From NCBI RefSeq assembly GCF_030317035.1, contig NZ_JASZYK010000006.1, forward strand, positions 62,001-126,000: a stretch of DNA of 64,000 nucleotides. Reading direction: 5' to 3'. Within the stretch, counting starts at the first letter, position 1. Each line of letters opens with the position of its first letter. The translations under genes and the position numbers were made by a program. Below are positions 43,536 through 52,386 of the stretch, in pieces. The notes beneath the pieces were generated by a model that saw only the letters and a list, made by a program, of their open reading frames with translations, searched no databases and had not been told where the DNA came from. This stretch comes from Variovorax sp. J22G73 (lineage in GTDB: Bacteria > Pseudomonadota > Gammaproteobacteria > Burkholderiales > Burkholderiaceae_C).

Positions 43536-44435
43536 TCAGGCTTGCGGCTTTTTGGAGCGGATGCGCAGCATCCCCTCCTGCGCCGCCGACGCCACCAGCC
43601 GCCCATCGCGCGCATAGAGGCTGCCGCGGCACAGGCCGCGCGCGCCGCCGGCGCTGGGCGAGTCGAGCACGTACAGCAGCCAGTCGTCCATGCGGAAATC
43701 GCGGTGGAACCACATCGCGTGGTCGAGGCTGGCGGGGCGCACCTGGCCGCTCATGAAGCTCAGGCCGTGCGGCAGCATGGCCGCGCGCAGCAGGCCGTGG
43801 TCGGACGCATAAGCCAGCAGGGCGCGGTGCACCATGGGGTCATCGGGCAGCGGCGCGATGGCGCGCATCCAGATGGCGCTTTGCGCCGAGGTCGGGCGCA
43901 CGGCGGGGGCAATCAGGTCCTCGGGGTCGACGCGGCGGTACTCGATGCCGTGCGGCTGCGTGGCCTTGGCGCGCCACGGTTCGGGCAGGCGGTCGCCCAG
44001 GGCGATGCGCTGGTCGAGCTCGCTGGCAAGGCCGTCGGGGCCGGCCACCTCGGGCATGTCGAACTGGTGCTCGACGCCGTCGTCCACGGTCTGGAACGAG
44101 GCCGACATCTCGAAGATGATGCGCTCCTGCTGGCGCGCCACCACGTGGCGGGTGGTGAAGCTGCGGCCGTCGCGCACGCGGTCGACGCTGTACTCGATGG
44201 GCGCATGCTCGCCCGGCAGCAGGAAGTAGGCGTGCATGGAATGCACCGGGCGCTCGGCGCCCACGGTGAGGCTGGCGGCCATCAGCGACTGGCCGAGCAC
44301 CTGGCCGCCGAAGACGGCGGGGGTGCCGATGTCCTCGCTCTGGGCGAGGAAACGGTCGCCGCCCAGGGGTTCGAGCTGCATGAGCGCGACGAGTTCGTGG
44401 ACGAGGCGGGAGGCGGTGGTGGGGTCGGTGGTCAT
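43536..44435 (-). CDS. tesB: Acyl-CoA thioesterase II
   Basis: 299 residues, a double hot-dog enzyme that hydrolyses medium- and long-chain acyl-CoA. Hallmarks are PAVFGGQVLGQSLMAASLTV in the first fold and the C-terminal PASLDHAMWFHRDFRMDDWL with SLDH. Length matches TesB (about 286 residues in E. coli). I chose ATG 44435; a longer frame to 44483 has no family similarity. Confidence 0.93.
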   Translation of the reverse strand: MTTDPTTASRLVHELVALMQLEPLGGDRFLAQSEDIGTPAVFGGQVLGQSLMAASLTVGAERPVHSMHAYFLLPGEHAPIEYSVDRVRDGRSFTTRHVVARQQERIIFEMSASFQTVDDGVEHQFDMPEVAGPDGLASELDQRIALGDRLPEPWRAKATQPHGIEYRRVDPEDLIAPAVRPTSAQSAIWMRAIAPLPDDPMVHRALLAYASDHGLLRAAMLPHGLSFMSGQVRPASLDHAMWFHRDFRMDDWLLYVLDSPSAGGARGLCRGSLYARDGRLVASAAQEGMLRIRSKKPQA

Positions 44436-44556
44436 CGGGAAAACAATGCGGGCTGGCAAAAAGGCAACCCACGACCATAGCAAAGCCCGGGCCCGCGGGC
44501 TGTCGCGGCCCGGTCAGCCGGCGCCCGGGCGCGCTTGCGGCCGGGTCACAGCCGGG

Positions 44557-45282
44557 CTACCTGAAGAAGCAGATGTCCATGTACTTCGCGCGGCAGCTGA
44601 AGTCGGTGCCGCCCTGCACCACGCGCACCGGCACGCCGTCCAGCAGCGCCGAGCCGTCGTCCGCGTACGCCAGCGGCGAAGGCGCGGCCTTGGAGAAGGG
44701 GGCGCTCAGCGTCTCCTGCTCCACGTAGCTCAGGTCGTAGCGCCGCGAGAAGTCGACCTTGTCGGCCGGCTTCAGCGCCGCCGCCTCGTAGCGCTTGCCG
44801 TACACGGTGCCGAAGTAGCGCAGCACCGGGCCCGTGCGGTCGCCGTACTTCACCTCGGCCTTGGCGAAGCCGGTCTGCACGAGAAAGCTGCGGTCTTCGG
44901 GCGTGAGGTCGGCGTCGAACGCCATCAGCACGTACTGGCCTTCGAAGCTCTGGTTGCGCGCCACCTTGAACTCGCCGATGAGCGCGGGCGTGACCTTGGC
45001 GCGGCCGCTCCAGCGCAGCAGCGCCGCCACCGAGGGGTCGCCGTCGAACACGTAGTGGTACTTCTCGCCGGCAATGGCCACCTTGCGGCCGTCCTTGGCC
45101 GCCAGGAAGCTCACGATGCGGTCCTTGCCGTGGACCGGGTCGCCCTCGGGGGTGCTGGCGCAGCCCGCCTGCAGCAGGCCGAATGCGGCGCACGACAGCG
45201 CCAGGAAGATGCGGCGCGCGGCGGGCGCCAGCGAAGGCAACGAAAGAAAGTGCACGTTTCGTCCGGGATTCGAGTTTTTCAA
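44557..45282 (-). CDS. Putative lipoprotein of unknown function
   Basis: 241 residues with a lipoprotein signal: hydrophobic LALSCAAFGLLQAGC ending in the lipobox cysteine at about position 41, followed by ASTPEGDP. The mature part shows repeated beta-rich blocks (KDRIVSFLAAKDGRKVAIAG, KYHYVFDGDPSVAALL) and a C-terminal pair of cysteines (FSCRAKYMDICFFR). I do not recognise the family. It stands alone between the thioesterase gene and the FAD oxidoreductase operon. Confidence 0.7.
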   Translation of the reverse strand: MKNSNPGRNVHFLSLPSLAPAARRIFLALSCAAFGLLQAGCASTPEGDPVHGKDRIVSFLAAKDGRKVAIAGEKYHYVFDGDPSVAALLRWSGRAKVTPALIGEFKVARNQSFEGQYVLMAFDADLTPEDRSFLVQTGFAKAEVKYGDRTGPVLRYFGTVYGKRYEAAALKPADKVDFSRRYDLSYVEQETLSAPFSKAAPSPLAYADDGSALLDGVPVRVVQGGTDFSCRAKYMDICFFR

Positions 45283-45327
45283 GCCCCGGACTCTAGCCGC
45301 ATCCCGTGCGCGCGGAGCGCTGAGCGC

Positions 45328-46677
45328 TCAGCGGTCCAGGTCGGCGCCGTCGGCCAGCAGCTTCTTCTGCAGCGCCGGCACGTCGACCTGCGCGAAGTTG
45401 GCGCTGCCCAGCGTGGCCGCCGCGGTGCCCGCGGCCTGCCCCATGACGAAGCAGCCGCCGCTCGCGCGCGCGGCCGACTGGCCTTCGTGCGTCATCGACG
45501 CGCAGCGCCCCGCCACCAGCAGGTTGTCGATCGCCTGCGGCACCAGCATGCGCCACGGCAGGTGGTTGTAGGCGTTGGCTTCGTCGCGCGGAAAGGCCCA
45601 CTCGATGCGGCCGTCGGCGTGCATTTCCATCGGCCAGGCGTTCAGGCCGATGTTGTCGTCGAACCTGGCCGAACCCAGGATGTCCTCGCGCTGCAGCGCG
45701 TACAGGCCCTGGATGCGCCGCGTCTCGCGGATGCCGACCTGCGGCGCGATCTCCACGATGGCCGACTGCGCGAAGCCCGGCACCTCGGCCTTCAGGAACT
45801 TGAAGTACTCGGTGATCTGGCGGCGGCCCTCGAGCTCGCCGTCGGTGAGCTCCTGCGCGTCCACGCCGTTCATCGCGCGGCCCTGGGCATTGCGAATTTG
45901 CGTGACGTTGGCGCGCCACTCGCGCGGGTCCTTGTTCGGCCGCAGGATGGCGCCTTCGCGCGGAAACTTGTACACGCCCGGCTTCTGCGCCTCGGCGCGC
46001 GCCATGAAGTCGTTGATGGCCTTGAACTCGCCCACCGCCTCCAGCGCGGCCGGCGCGTCGACCTGGCCGATGCGGAACATGGTGGTCGGGAACAGCCCGC
46101 TGCCGTGGCCGTCGCCCACCTCGAAGGGCACGCCGGCAAAGGCGGCCACGTCGGCGTCGCCGCTGGCGTCGATGAAGGCGTTGGCGCGCAGGGCCTGGCG
46201 GCCCGACTTGGTCTCCACCACCAGCGCCGCGATGCGGTTGCCGTCGCGCACCACCGCGGCCGCGAACGCATGGAACAGCAGCTTCACGCCGGCGGCCTGC
46301 AGCAGCTGGTCGGCCGCGAGCTTGTACGCCGAGGTGTCGTACGAGCGCACGCAGATGCGCCCGCCCATGCCGTTCTGCGGGTCGTTCATGCCGTTGAGCG
46401 CGGCGATGCGCTCGATGAGCTCGTCGACCACGCCGCGCACCAGCTGCGTCATCTCGCCCTTGCGCTTGCCGTACAGGCCCGCGAAGTTGGTCACGCCGCC
46501 GGCGGTGCCCATGCCGCCGAGAAAGCCGTAGCGCTCCACCAGCAGCGTGCTTGCGCCGTGGCGCGCGGCGCTCACGGCCGCGGCGATGCCGGCGGGGCCG
46601 CCGCCGACCACGACCACGTCGTAGTCGCCGAACACCGGCAGCTCGCGCGCCGGTTCATGCAAGGTCTTCGCAGTCAT
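45328..46677 (-). CDS. FAD-dependent oxidoreductase (FAD_oxidored family)
   Basis: 449 residues. N-terminal dinucleotide motif YDVVVVGGGPAGIAAAVSAA and the following LLVERYGFLGGMGTAGGVTN are typical of PF12831 flavoproteins; a second FAD contact is FIDASGDADVAAFAGVPFEV, and the C-terminal block is NLLVAGRCASMTHEGQSAAR. ATG 46677 shares a base with the stop of the upstream Bug receptor gene (TGATG), so the two are co-translated. It probably acts on the compound bound by that receptor, which is unknown. A perfect 16-bp palindrome (CGCTGAGCGCTCAGCG, 45318-45333) spans its stop. Confidence 0.85.
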   Translation of the reverse strand: MTAKTLHEPARELPVFGDYDVVVVGGGPAGIAAAVSAARHGASTLLVERYGFLGGMGTAGGVTNFAGLYGKRKGEMTQLVRGVVDELIERIAALNGMNDPQNGMGGRICVRSYDTSAYKLAADQLLQAAGVKLLFHAFAAAVVRDGNRIAALVVETKSGRQALRANAFIDASGDADVAAFAGVPFEVGDGHGSGLFPTTMFRIGQVDAPAALEAVGEFKAINDFMARAEAQKPGVYKFPREGAILRPNKDPREWRANVTQIRNAQGRAMNGVDAQELTDGELEGRRQITEYFKFLKAEVPGFAQSAIVEIAPQVGIRETRRIQGLYALQREDILGSARFDDNIGLNAWPMEMHADGRIEWAFPRDEANAYNHLPWRMLVPQAIDNLLVAGRCASMTHEGQSAARASGGCFVMGQAAGTAAATLGSANFAQVDVPALQKKLLADGADLDR

Positions 46678-47654
46678 CACTGGAGCTTGATGCCGCGGGC
46701 GGAAATGATCTTGGTCATGATGGCGGCCTCTTCGGTCACGCGCGTGCGCATGCCGTCCGGCGAGGTGCCCACGGCCTGCCAGCCCTGCTCGAACAGCTTG
46801 CGGCGCACCTCGGGGTCTTTCATGACCACCTCGAGCGAGCTGCTGATGCGCGCCTGCGCGGTCTTCGACAGGTTGGACGGGCCGAGCAGCGCCACCCACA
46901 CCTCGAGGCTGAAGTCCTTCACGCCGGCGTCGGCCAGCGGCGGAATCTCGGGCACCAGCGCGCTGCGCCCGCCGGTGAGGCCGATGGCCTTGAGCTTGCC
47001 GGCCTTGATCTGCGGCATGGCCACGCCCGGGGGAATCAGGCCCATCTGCACCTGGTCGCCCAGCATGGCCGTGATGACCTGCGGGTTGCCCTGGTAGGGC
47101 ACGTGCTCGGGCTTGAAGCCGGGCACGCGCGTCTTCAGCAGCTCCATGCCCAGGTGGCCGACCGAGCCGATGCCCACCGAGCCGTAGTTCCACTTGTCGC
47201 CGGCCTTGCGGCCCGCGTCGAAGAAGGCGGTGCCCGAGGGCAGGTTGTTCTGCGCCACCAGCACCAGCGGCGCGGTCGCGAGCAGCGAGAGGTAGGTGAA
47301 GTCCTTGACCGGGTCGTACGGCAGCTTGGCGTACAGCATCTTCGAGGAGGTCAGGTTGCCGTTGATGACGACGCCCAGCGTGTGGTCGTCGGTGGCCTTG
47401 GCCACCTGGTCGGCCGCGATGTTGCCCGAGGCGCCGGCCTTGTTGTCCACCACGATGGGCTGGCCCAGCGCCTTGGACAGCGGCTCGGCGATGGTGCGCG
47501 CCGCGATGTCGGGGCTGGAGCCACCAGGAAAGCCCACCAGCAGGCGAATGGGCTTGGTCGGCCAGGCGGCGTTCTGCGCGCTGGCGGTCAGGGGCAACAC
47601 GGTGGCGGCGGCCAGGCCGCAGGCAATCAGGAGGGCTCTCTTGGTGGCGTGCAT
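46677..47654 (-). CDS. Bug/TctC-family periplasmic solute receptor
   Basis: 325 residues. Signal peptide (ACGLAAATVLPLTASAQ) and family blocks WPTKPIRLLVGFPGGSSPDI, IVVDNKAGASGNIAADQVAK and DQVQMGLIPPGVAMPQIKAG. Bug proteins are the extracytoplasmic receptors of tripartite tricarboxylate transporters and bind carboxylates, amino acids or aromatics. No TctA/TctB membrane genes are present here, so it is an orphan receptor, as is common in Burkholderiales. Co-translated with the FAD oxidoreductase. Confidence 0.92.
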   Translation of the reverse strand: MHATKRALLIACGLAAATVLPLTASAQNAAWPTKPIRLLVGFPGGSSPDIAARTIAEPLSKALGQPIVVDNKAGASGNIAADQVAKATDDHTLGVVINGNLTSSKMLYAKLPYDPVKDFTYLSLLATAPLVLVAQNNLPSGTAFFDAGRKAGDKWNYGSVGIGSVGHLGMELLKTRVPGFKPEHVPYQGNPQVITAMLGDQVQMGLIPPGVAMPQIKAGKLKAIGLTGGRSALVPEIPPLADAGVKDFSLEVWVALLGPSNLSKTAQARISSSLEVVMKDPEVRRKLFEQGWQAVGTSPDGMRTRVTEEAAIMTKIISARGIKLQ

Positions 47655-47736
47655 GGAAAAGTGTGAAAAATTGTCAAAAAAACAAAGAAGGCCAGCTTAA
47701 CTGCCGGGCAAAGCCCTGGGCAAGGCGCGGCCTGCG

Positions 47737-48726
47737 CTATTCGAGGCTGATGTTGCCCCTGCGCACCAGCTCGCCGTACACCTTCGACTTGGCCTCGGCA
47801 TTGCGCTCGATTTCCTCGGGCGACCAGGCCAGCGGCTCGAAGGCGAAGGTGTCGAAGCGGGCGCGAATCTCGGGGTCGGCGATGACCTTGGCCACGTCGG
47901 CATTGATCTTCGCCTTGATGGCCGCCGGCACGCCCTTGGGCACGAGCAGCGACACGAAGGAGTTGACCTCCAGCGAGGCCGGGCCGCCGGCCTCGGCCAT
48001 GGTGGGCACGTCGGGCATCTGCGGGATGCGCCGGGGCGCGGCAATGGCCAGGTAGCGCAGCTTGCCGGCCTTGTAGATGCCCTGGCTCGACGGAATGCTG
48101 GCGAAGCTCCACGGCACCTCGCCCGCGCCCACGTTGGCGAACAGCTGCGACACCTCGCGGTACGGCGCGTGGCGCATGCGCACGCCGGTGAGCGCCTCGA
48201 GCTGCTGGGCGCCCAAATGGCCAGGGCTGCCCACGCCCCACGAGCCGTAGACCACGCCCTCGGGGTCGGCCTTGGCCGCGGCGATCAGGTCGCTCATGTT
48301 CTTCCACTTCGAGTCGCTCGCCACGGCCACGAAGAAGGGCGTGCGAAACAGCGAGGCCACCGGGTCGAAGTGCTGCAGCGTGACGAAGTTCTTCGACTTG
48401 TACAGGTGCGGCAGCGCGGCGATGTGCTCGCTGTCGAGCTGCAGCAGCGTGTAGCCGTCGGGCGCGGCGCGGCGGGCCTGGTCGATGGCGATGAAGCCGC
48501 CGCCGCCGGGCTTGTTGTCCACGAGCACGCGCTGGTTCCACAGGCGCGAGAGCTTGTCGGAGACCAGGCGCAGCACGGCGTCGGGGCCGCTGCCGGCCGC
48601 GAAGGGGGTGACCAGGGTCACGGGCTTGCTGGGGTAGTCGCCGGCCTGTGTCTGGACTTGGGCCTGTGCGCCCGTGGCCGCCGTGAAGGCAAGGACGCCG
48701 GTGAGCAGTGCGCGCGAAAAGTTCAT
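47737..48726 (-). CDS. Bug/TctC-family periplasmic solute receptor
   Basis: 329 residues with signal peptide (LLTGVLAFTAATGAQAQ). Family blocks: YPSKPVTLVTPFAAGSGPDA, RVLVDNKPGGGGFIAIDQAR and GKLRYLAIAAPRRIPQMPDV. It lies 76 bp downstream of the 3-hydroxybenzoate 6-hydroxylase-like gene on the same strand, so its ligand may be an aromatic acid of that pathway (inference). No transporter membrane genes are linked. Confidence 0.92.
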   Translation of the reverse strand: MNFSRALLTGVLAFTAATGAQAQVQTQAGDYPSKPVTLVTPFAAGSGPDAVLRLVSDKLSRLWNQRVLVDNKPGGGGFIAIDQARRAAPDGYTLLQLDSEHIAALPHLYKSKNFVTLQHFDPVASLFRTPFFVAVASDSKWKNMSDLIAAAKADPEGVVYGSWGVGSPGHLGAQQLEALTGVRMRHAPYREVSQLFANVGAGEVPWSFASIPSSQGIYKAGKLRYLAIAAPRRIPQMPDVPTMAEAGGPASLEVNSFVSLLVPKGVPAAIKAKINADVAKVIADPEIRARFDTFAFEPLAWSPEEIERNAEAKSKVYGELVRRGNISLE

Positions 48727-48802
48727 GTCGTTTGTCTCCTGGGCTTGACCTGGAAGGGTCGCGTCGATGGTTATTGGTTATGGATGATGAAAGAAACAGG
48801 TG

Positions 48803-50080
48803 TCAGTGCGGCGAAAGCGCGGCGGCGGGTTCCGCCATTGCAACGCCCCGGGGCTGCAGCGCCCCGGGTGCGTCCTCCAGGCAATGCTCGGGCCGCCAGG
48901 CGTAGAGCCACTCGACCGCATCGTAGAAGCGTTCGGGCGAGCGGCCCACCCACAGGCTGTTGCGCACCAGCCGCTCCACACCCTTGGCGTGGTACAGCCG
49001 CCCCATCTCGCGCACCGACAGCACCACGCGCGCCGTGCGGGCGACGCGCGCCGCCTCGTACAGCTTGAAGGCGGCGGGCATGTCGAAGCCGCAGGCCTTC
49101 ACGGCCTCGCCGAGCGTCACCGCGTCTTCCAGCGCCATGCAGGCGCCCTGCGCCAGGTACTGCATCATGGGATGCGCCGCGTCGCCCAGCAGCGTGGCCG
49201 GGCCCTCGCTCCAGCGCGCGACCGGGTCGCGGTCGGCGGTGCTCCAGCGGCGCCACGAGGTCGGGCGGTCCAGCAGCTGGCGCGGCCGCGCATGCACGCC
49301 CTCGAAGTACGACAGCACCTCTTCCTTGCTGCCGTCGCTCACGCCCCACTCTTCCCGCTCGCGGCTGTGGAAGGTGACGACCAGGTTGTATTGCTCGCCG
49401 TGGCGCAGCGGGTAGTGCACCAGGTGGCAGTCGGGGCCGGCCCACACCACGGGCGCGTTCCAGCGCAGGTCGGCGGGCATGTCGGCCGCGGGCACCACGG
49501 CGCGGTACACCACATGGCCCGACACGCGCGGCGCATCGCCGATGAGCCGCGCGCGCACCACCGACTTCACGCCGTCGCAGCCGACGATGGCGTCGGCCTT
49601 GAAGCGCCGGCCGTCCTGCGTCACGGCCGTGACGCCCTGGGCGCCCATGTCGACGTGCGCGACCTGCGCCGAGGTGTGGAAGCGAATGAGCGGGTGCTGC
49701 TTCACCGCCTCGTGGATGGCGCCATGCAGGTCGGCGCGGTGGCTCACCGCGTACGGGTTGCGAAAGCGCGCGCGAAAGGCCTCGCCCACCGGCACCGAGG
49801 CCACTTCGCCGCAGTCGACGGCGTCCATCATCACCAGCCGGTCGGTGAACACCGAGCCCCGGCGCACCGCCTCGCCCACGCCCAGCGCGTCGAGCGCGGC
49901 GAAGGCGTTGGGGCCCAGTTGCAGGCCGGCGCCGATCTCGCCGATGGTGGCGCTTTGCTCCAGCAGGTCGACAGCCACGCCGATGCGCGCCAGCGCCAGC
50001 GCGGCGGCCATGCCGCCGATGCCGCCGCCGACCAGCAGCACGGAGGGAGGGTTGTTTGCGGAGGTGGAGGCGATGGACAT
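48803..50080 (-). CDS. FAD-dependent aromatic monooxygenase, probable 3-hydroxybenzoate 6-hydroxylase
   Basis: 425 residues, class A flavin monooxygenase. FAD motif VLLVGGGIGGMAAALALARI at the start, the DG motif IVGCDGVKSVVRARL and the GD motif LLGDAAHPMMQYLAQGACMA are all present. Salicylate and 3-hydroxybenzoate hydroxylases share this layout; the adjacent gentisate 1,2-dioxygenase favours 3-hydroxybenzoate 6-hydroxylation to gentisate (a salicylate 5-type reaction is a less likely alternative). ATG 50080 follows a good AGGAG site and is set by the FAD motif; longer frames run into the intergenic region. Confidence 0.85.
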   Translation of the reverse strand: MSIASTSANNPPSVLLVGGGIGGMAAALALARIGVAVDLLEQSATIGEIGAGLQLGPNAFAALDALGVGEAVRRGSVFTDRLVMMDAVDCGEVASVPVGEAFRARFRNPYAVSHRADLHGAIHEAVKQHPLIRFHTSAQVAHVDMGAQGVTAVTQDGRRFKADAIVGCDGVKSVVRARLIGDAPRVSGHVVYRAVVPAADMPADLRWNAPVVWAGPDCHLVHYPLRHGEQYNLVVTFHSREREEWGVSDGSKEEVLSYFEGVHARPRQLLDRPTSWRRWSTADRDPVARWSEGPATLLGDAAHPMMQYLAQGACMALEDAVTLGEAVKACGFDMPAAFKLYEAARVARTARVVLSVREMGRLYHAKGVERLVRNSLWVGRSPERFYDAVEWLYAWRPEHCLEDAPGALQPRGVAMAEPAAALSPH

Positions 50081-50165
50081 GGGGGCTCCTGCCGCGGGCG
50101 GCGGCATGCGGTCGAACAGGAAAACGGAACGGTCTGAAAGGCGTCGGAAGGCCGGGGCCGCTGCT

Positions 50166-51227
50166 TCAGGCCTCTTCGAGGAAGGCCTCGCGCAGGATGC
50201 CCATGGCCTGCTGCACGGGGCGGTCTGAAAAGCTGAACAGCACCGCCTCCCCGTCGGGCGAGGCGAGCCGCAGCGGCGCCCACGACGGCACCACGAAGGT
50301 GTCGCGCGGGCCGAAGTGAAAGCGCTGGCCGGCAATGTCCGCCGTGCCGTGGCCTTCGACCACGCTGTACACGGTGCCGTCGGTGGCGCGGTGCGCCTTG
50401 CCCGCGAAGCCCTTGGGCAGCAGCTGCAGCTGGGTCGAGATGGTCGGCATCGGCGAGCCGCCCGTCAGCGGGTTGATGTAGCGCAGCTTGTGGCCGAGCC
50501 AGGCGTCGGGCGCCTCCTGCCGGCCGAGCTGGGCCAGCGCCTCGCGGCTGCGCGCATAGGGGTAGTTGAAGATGGGCGAGGTGGCCGCGGCGTGGTCGTG
50601 GCGCACCGGCACCATGTTGTGGCCGAAGCGCGCCAGGCTGTTTCCCTCGGGCCGCGCCACGTGCTGCACCTTGGCGTCGTCGTTCTCGGCGAAGCCGGCG
50701 TCGAAGAAGCGCAGCATCGGAATGTCCAGCCCGTCCAGCCACACCACCGGCTCGCTCACGCCCTCGATGCCCTCGTTGCCGTGGTCGTGCCAGGCCCACG
50801 AGGGCGTGATGATGAAGTCGCCCGGGTACATGGTGGTGCGCTCGCCGCCCACCGTGGTGTACGCGCCCTTGCCGTCGACGATGAAGCGCAGCGCCGACTG
50901 CACATGGCGGTGCGACGGCGCCACCTCGCCCGGCATGATGAGCTGCAGCCCCGCGTAGATCGACTGCGTGATCGACGAGTTGCCCGGCAGCGCCGGGTTC
51001 TCCAGCACCAGCACGCGGCGCACGGCCTCCTCGGCGGTGATGAGCGCGGCCGACTCCATCAGCAGCGGGCGGATCTCGTCGTAGCGCCACAGGGCGGGCA
51101 CGCAGGGCGTCTGCGGCTCGCGCGGCACCAGGGCGTGCAGCGATTCCCACAGCGGCGTGAGGTTCAGCGGGCGGATGCGGGCGTAGTAGTCGCTGCGCTC
51201 GGCGGCGTTGGAAGGCGCGGTTTTCAT
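50166..51227 (-). CDS. Gentisate 1,2-dioxygenase
   Basis: 353 residues, bicupin Fe(II) ring-cleavage enzyme. The first cupin has the metal-binding HRHVQSALRFIVDGKG region (preceded by LQLIMPGEVAPS) and PGDFIITPSWAWHDHGNEG; the second cupin contains GTVYSVVEGHGTADIAGQRF and DTFVVPSWAPLRL. Length fits the family. It opens gentisate to maleylpyruvate. The hydroxylase gene lies 85 bp downstream on the same strand and a LysR regulator is divergent. The later pathway enzymes (maleylpyruvate isomerase, fumarylpyruvate hydrolase) are not in this window. Confidence 0.92.
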   Translation of the reverse strand: MKTAPSNAAERSDYYARIRPLNLTPLWESLHALVPREPQTPCVPALWRYDEIRPLLMESAALITAEEAVRRVLVLENPALPGNSSITQSIYAGLQLIMPGEVAPSHRHVQSALRFIVDGKGAYTTVGGERTTMYPGDFIITPSWAWHDHGNEGIEGVSEPVVWLDGLDIPMLRFFDAGFAENDDAKVQHVARPEGNSLARFGHNMVPVRHDHAAATSPIFNYPYARSREALAQLGRQEAPDAWLGHKLRYINPLTGGSPMPTISTQLQLLPKGFAGKAHRATDGTVYSVVEGHGTADIAGQRFHFGPRDTFVVPSWAPLRLASPDGEAVLFSFSDRPVQQAMGILREAFLEEA

Positions 51228-51303
51228 GGCGTGGGTGTCTCCGTGCCGCGATTCTTGATCCGCACCACTATTTCCTCAAGCCTGGTGGCCAATACAAGGA
51301 ATT

Positions 51304-51313
51304 CGAAATTTCG
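51304..51313. promoter_or_regulatory. Palindrome CGAAATTTCG, candidate LysR operator
   Basis: A perfect 10-bp palindrome within TTCGAAATTTCGATA, in the 132-bp space between gentisate dioxygenase and the divergent LysR gene. LysR regulators bind T-N11-A type dyads in exactly such positions. Role inferred from location. Confidence 0.4.
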
Positions 51314-51359
51314 ATAATGGTGGCTTTCGTTGCACAAGAAAAGGCGCCGGCGGTCCACC

Positions 51360-52259
51360 ATGTCCAAGCTCGATACCGAATGGCTCGCCGTGTTCGACGA
51401 GGTCTACAAGACCGGCAACGTCTCCAAGGCGGCCGAGCGGCTGGGCATGGCGCAGGCCGCGGCGAGCACCGCGCTGAACAAGCTGCGCGCCCACTTCGAC
51501 GACCGGCTTTTCACCCGCACCGCGCAGGGCATGCAGCCCACGCCGCATGCCGAGCGCATCTACCCGCACCTGCGCGAGGTGCTGGCCCAGCTGGCGCAGG
51601 CGCGCGGCAACCGCAGCAGCTTCGAGCCCGCGCAGGCGCAGCGGCGCTTTCGCGTGTGCATGACCGACATCAGCGAGGTGGTGCTGCTGCCCGGCCTGCT
51701 CGACCACCTGCGCCACGAGGCGCCGGGCGTGCACATCGAAACCGAGATCATCTCCACCCAGAGCGGGCGCCGCCTGCAGGACGGCGAGGTCGACCTGGCC
51801 GTGGGCTTCATGCCGCAGCTGGACGCGGGCTTCTACCAGCAGACGCTGTTCATGCAGAACTTCGTCTGCCTGGCGGCGCAGAACCACCCGCGCATCGGCG
51901 GCAACAAGCTCACGCGCAAGCGCTTCGAGGCCGAGGCGCACGCGGTGGTGTCCACGTCGGGCACCGGGCATGCCATCGTCGACACCACCATCGCGCGGCT
52001 GGGCCTGCGGCGCGACGTGGTGGTGCGGCTGTCGAGCTTCCTGAGCGTGGCGCGCATCGTGGCGCACACCGAGCTGATCGTGGTGGTGCCGCGCATCCTG
52101 GGCCAGGTGCTGGCCACGCAGGAGCCGGTGAAGCTGCTGGAGCCGCCCTTCGCCCTGCCCGCCTACGCCGTAAAGCAGCACTGGCACGAGCGCTTTCACG
52201 CCGACCCGGGCAACGCCTGGCTGCGGCGCACGCTGGCGCAGCTTTTCAGCGGCGGCTGA
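51360..52259 (+). CDS. LysR-family transcriptional regulator
   Basis: 299 residues. N-terminal winged helix (WLAVFDEVYKTGNVSKAAER, then GMAQAAASTALNKLRAHFDD) and a LysR substrate-binding domain (FRVCMTDISEVVLLPGLLDH), close in style to the NahR/DntR/NodD branch that senses aromatic acids. Divergent from gentisate dioxygenase and so probably its activator. ATG 51360 is chosen for the usual short lead to the helix-turn-helix; a TTG at 51330 adds an Arg/Lys-rich stretch. Confidence 0.9.
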   Translation: MSKLDTEWLAVFDEVYKTGNVSKAAERLGMAQAAASTALNKLRAHFDDRLFTRTAQGMQPTPHAERIYPHLREVLAQLAQARGNRSSFEPAQAQRRFRVCMTDISEVVLLPGLLDHLRHEAPGVHIETEIISTQSGRRLQDGEVDLAVGFMPQLDAGFYQQTLFMQNFVCLAAQNHPRIGGNKLTRKRFEAEAHAVVSTSGTGHAIVDTTIARLGLRRDVVVRLSSFLSVARIVAHTELIVVVPRILGQVLATQEPVKLLEPPFALPAYAVKQHWHERFHADPGNAWLRRTLAQLFSGG

Positions 52260-52301
52260 GCCAGCGCGAACGGGCACGGGTGGCACGAGCGGGCAAACAG
52301 G

Positions 52302-52323
52302 CCCGACGGGCGGCGCCGTCGGG
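52302..52323. terminator. GC hairpin after the LysR gene
   Basis: Perfect 8-bp inverted repeat CCCGACGG-N6-CCGTCGGG 43 bp after the LysR stop. No T-tract follows, so it is a weak terminator candidate or an mRNA 3' end structure. Confidence 0.35.
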
Positions 52324-52386
52324 TATTCGGGCGCTCGCATAATCGCGGCTCCCCACACCCACAGCCCTACACACAAGGCGGCCCCC

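Noticed and set aside
45318..45333. Palindrome CGCTGAGCGCTCAGCG as an operator
   Set aside because: It spans the stop codon at the end of an operon, so a 3' structure is more likely; no T-tract, so not called a terminator either.
47655..47736. Terminator between the two Bug receptor genes
   Set aside because: There is a T-rich stretch on the minus strand, but no convincing stem directly before it.
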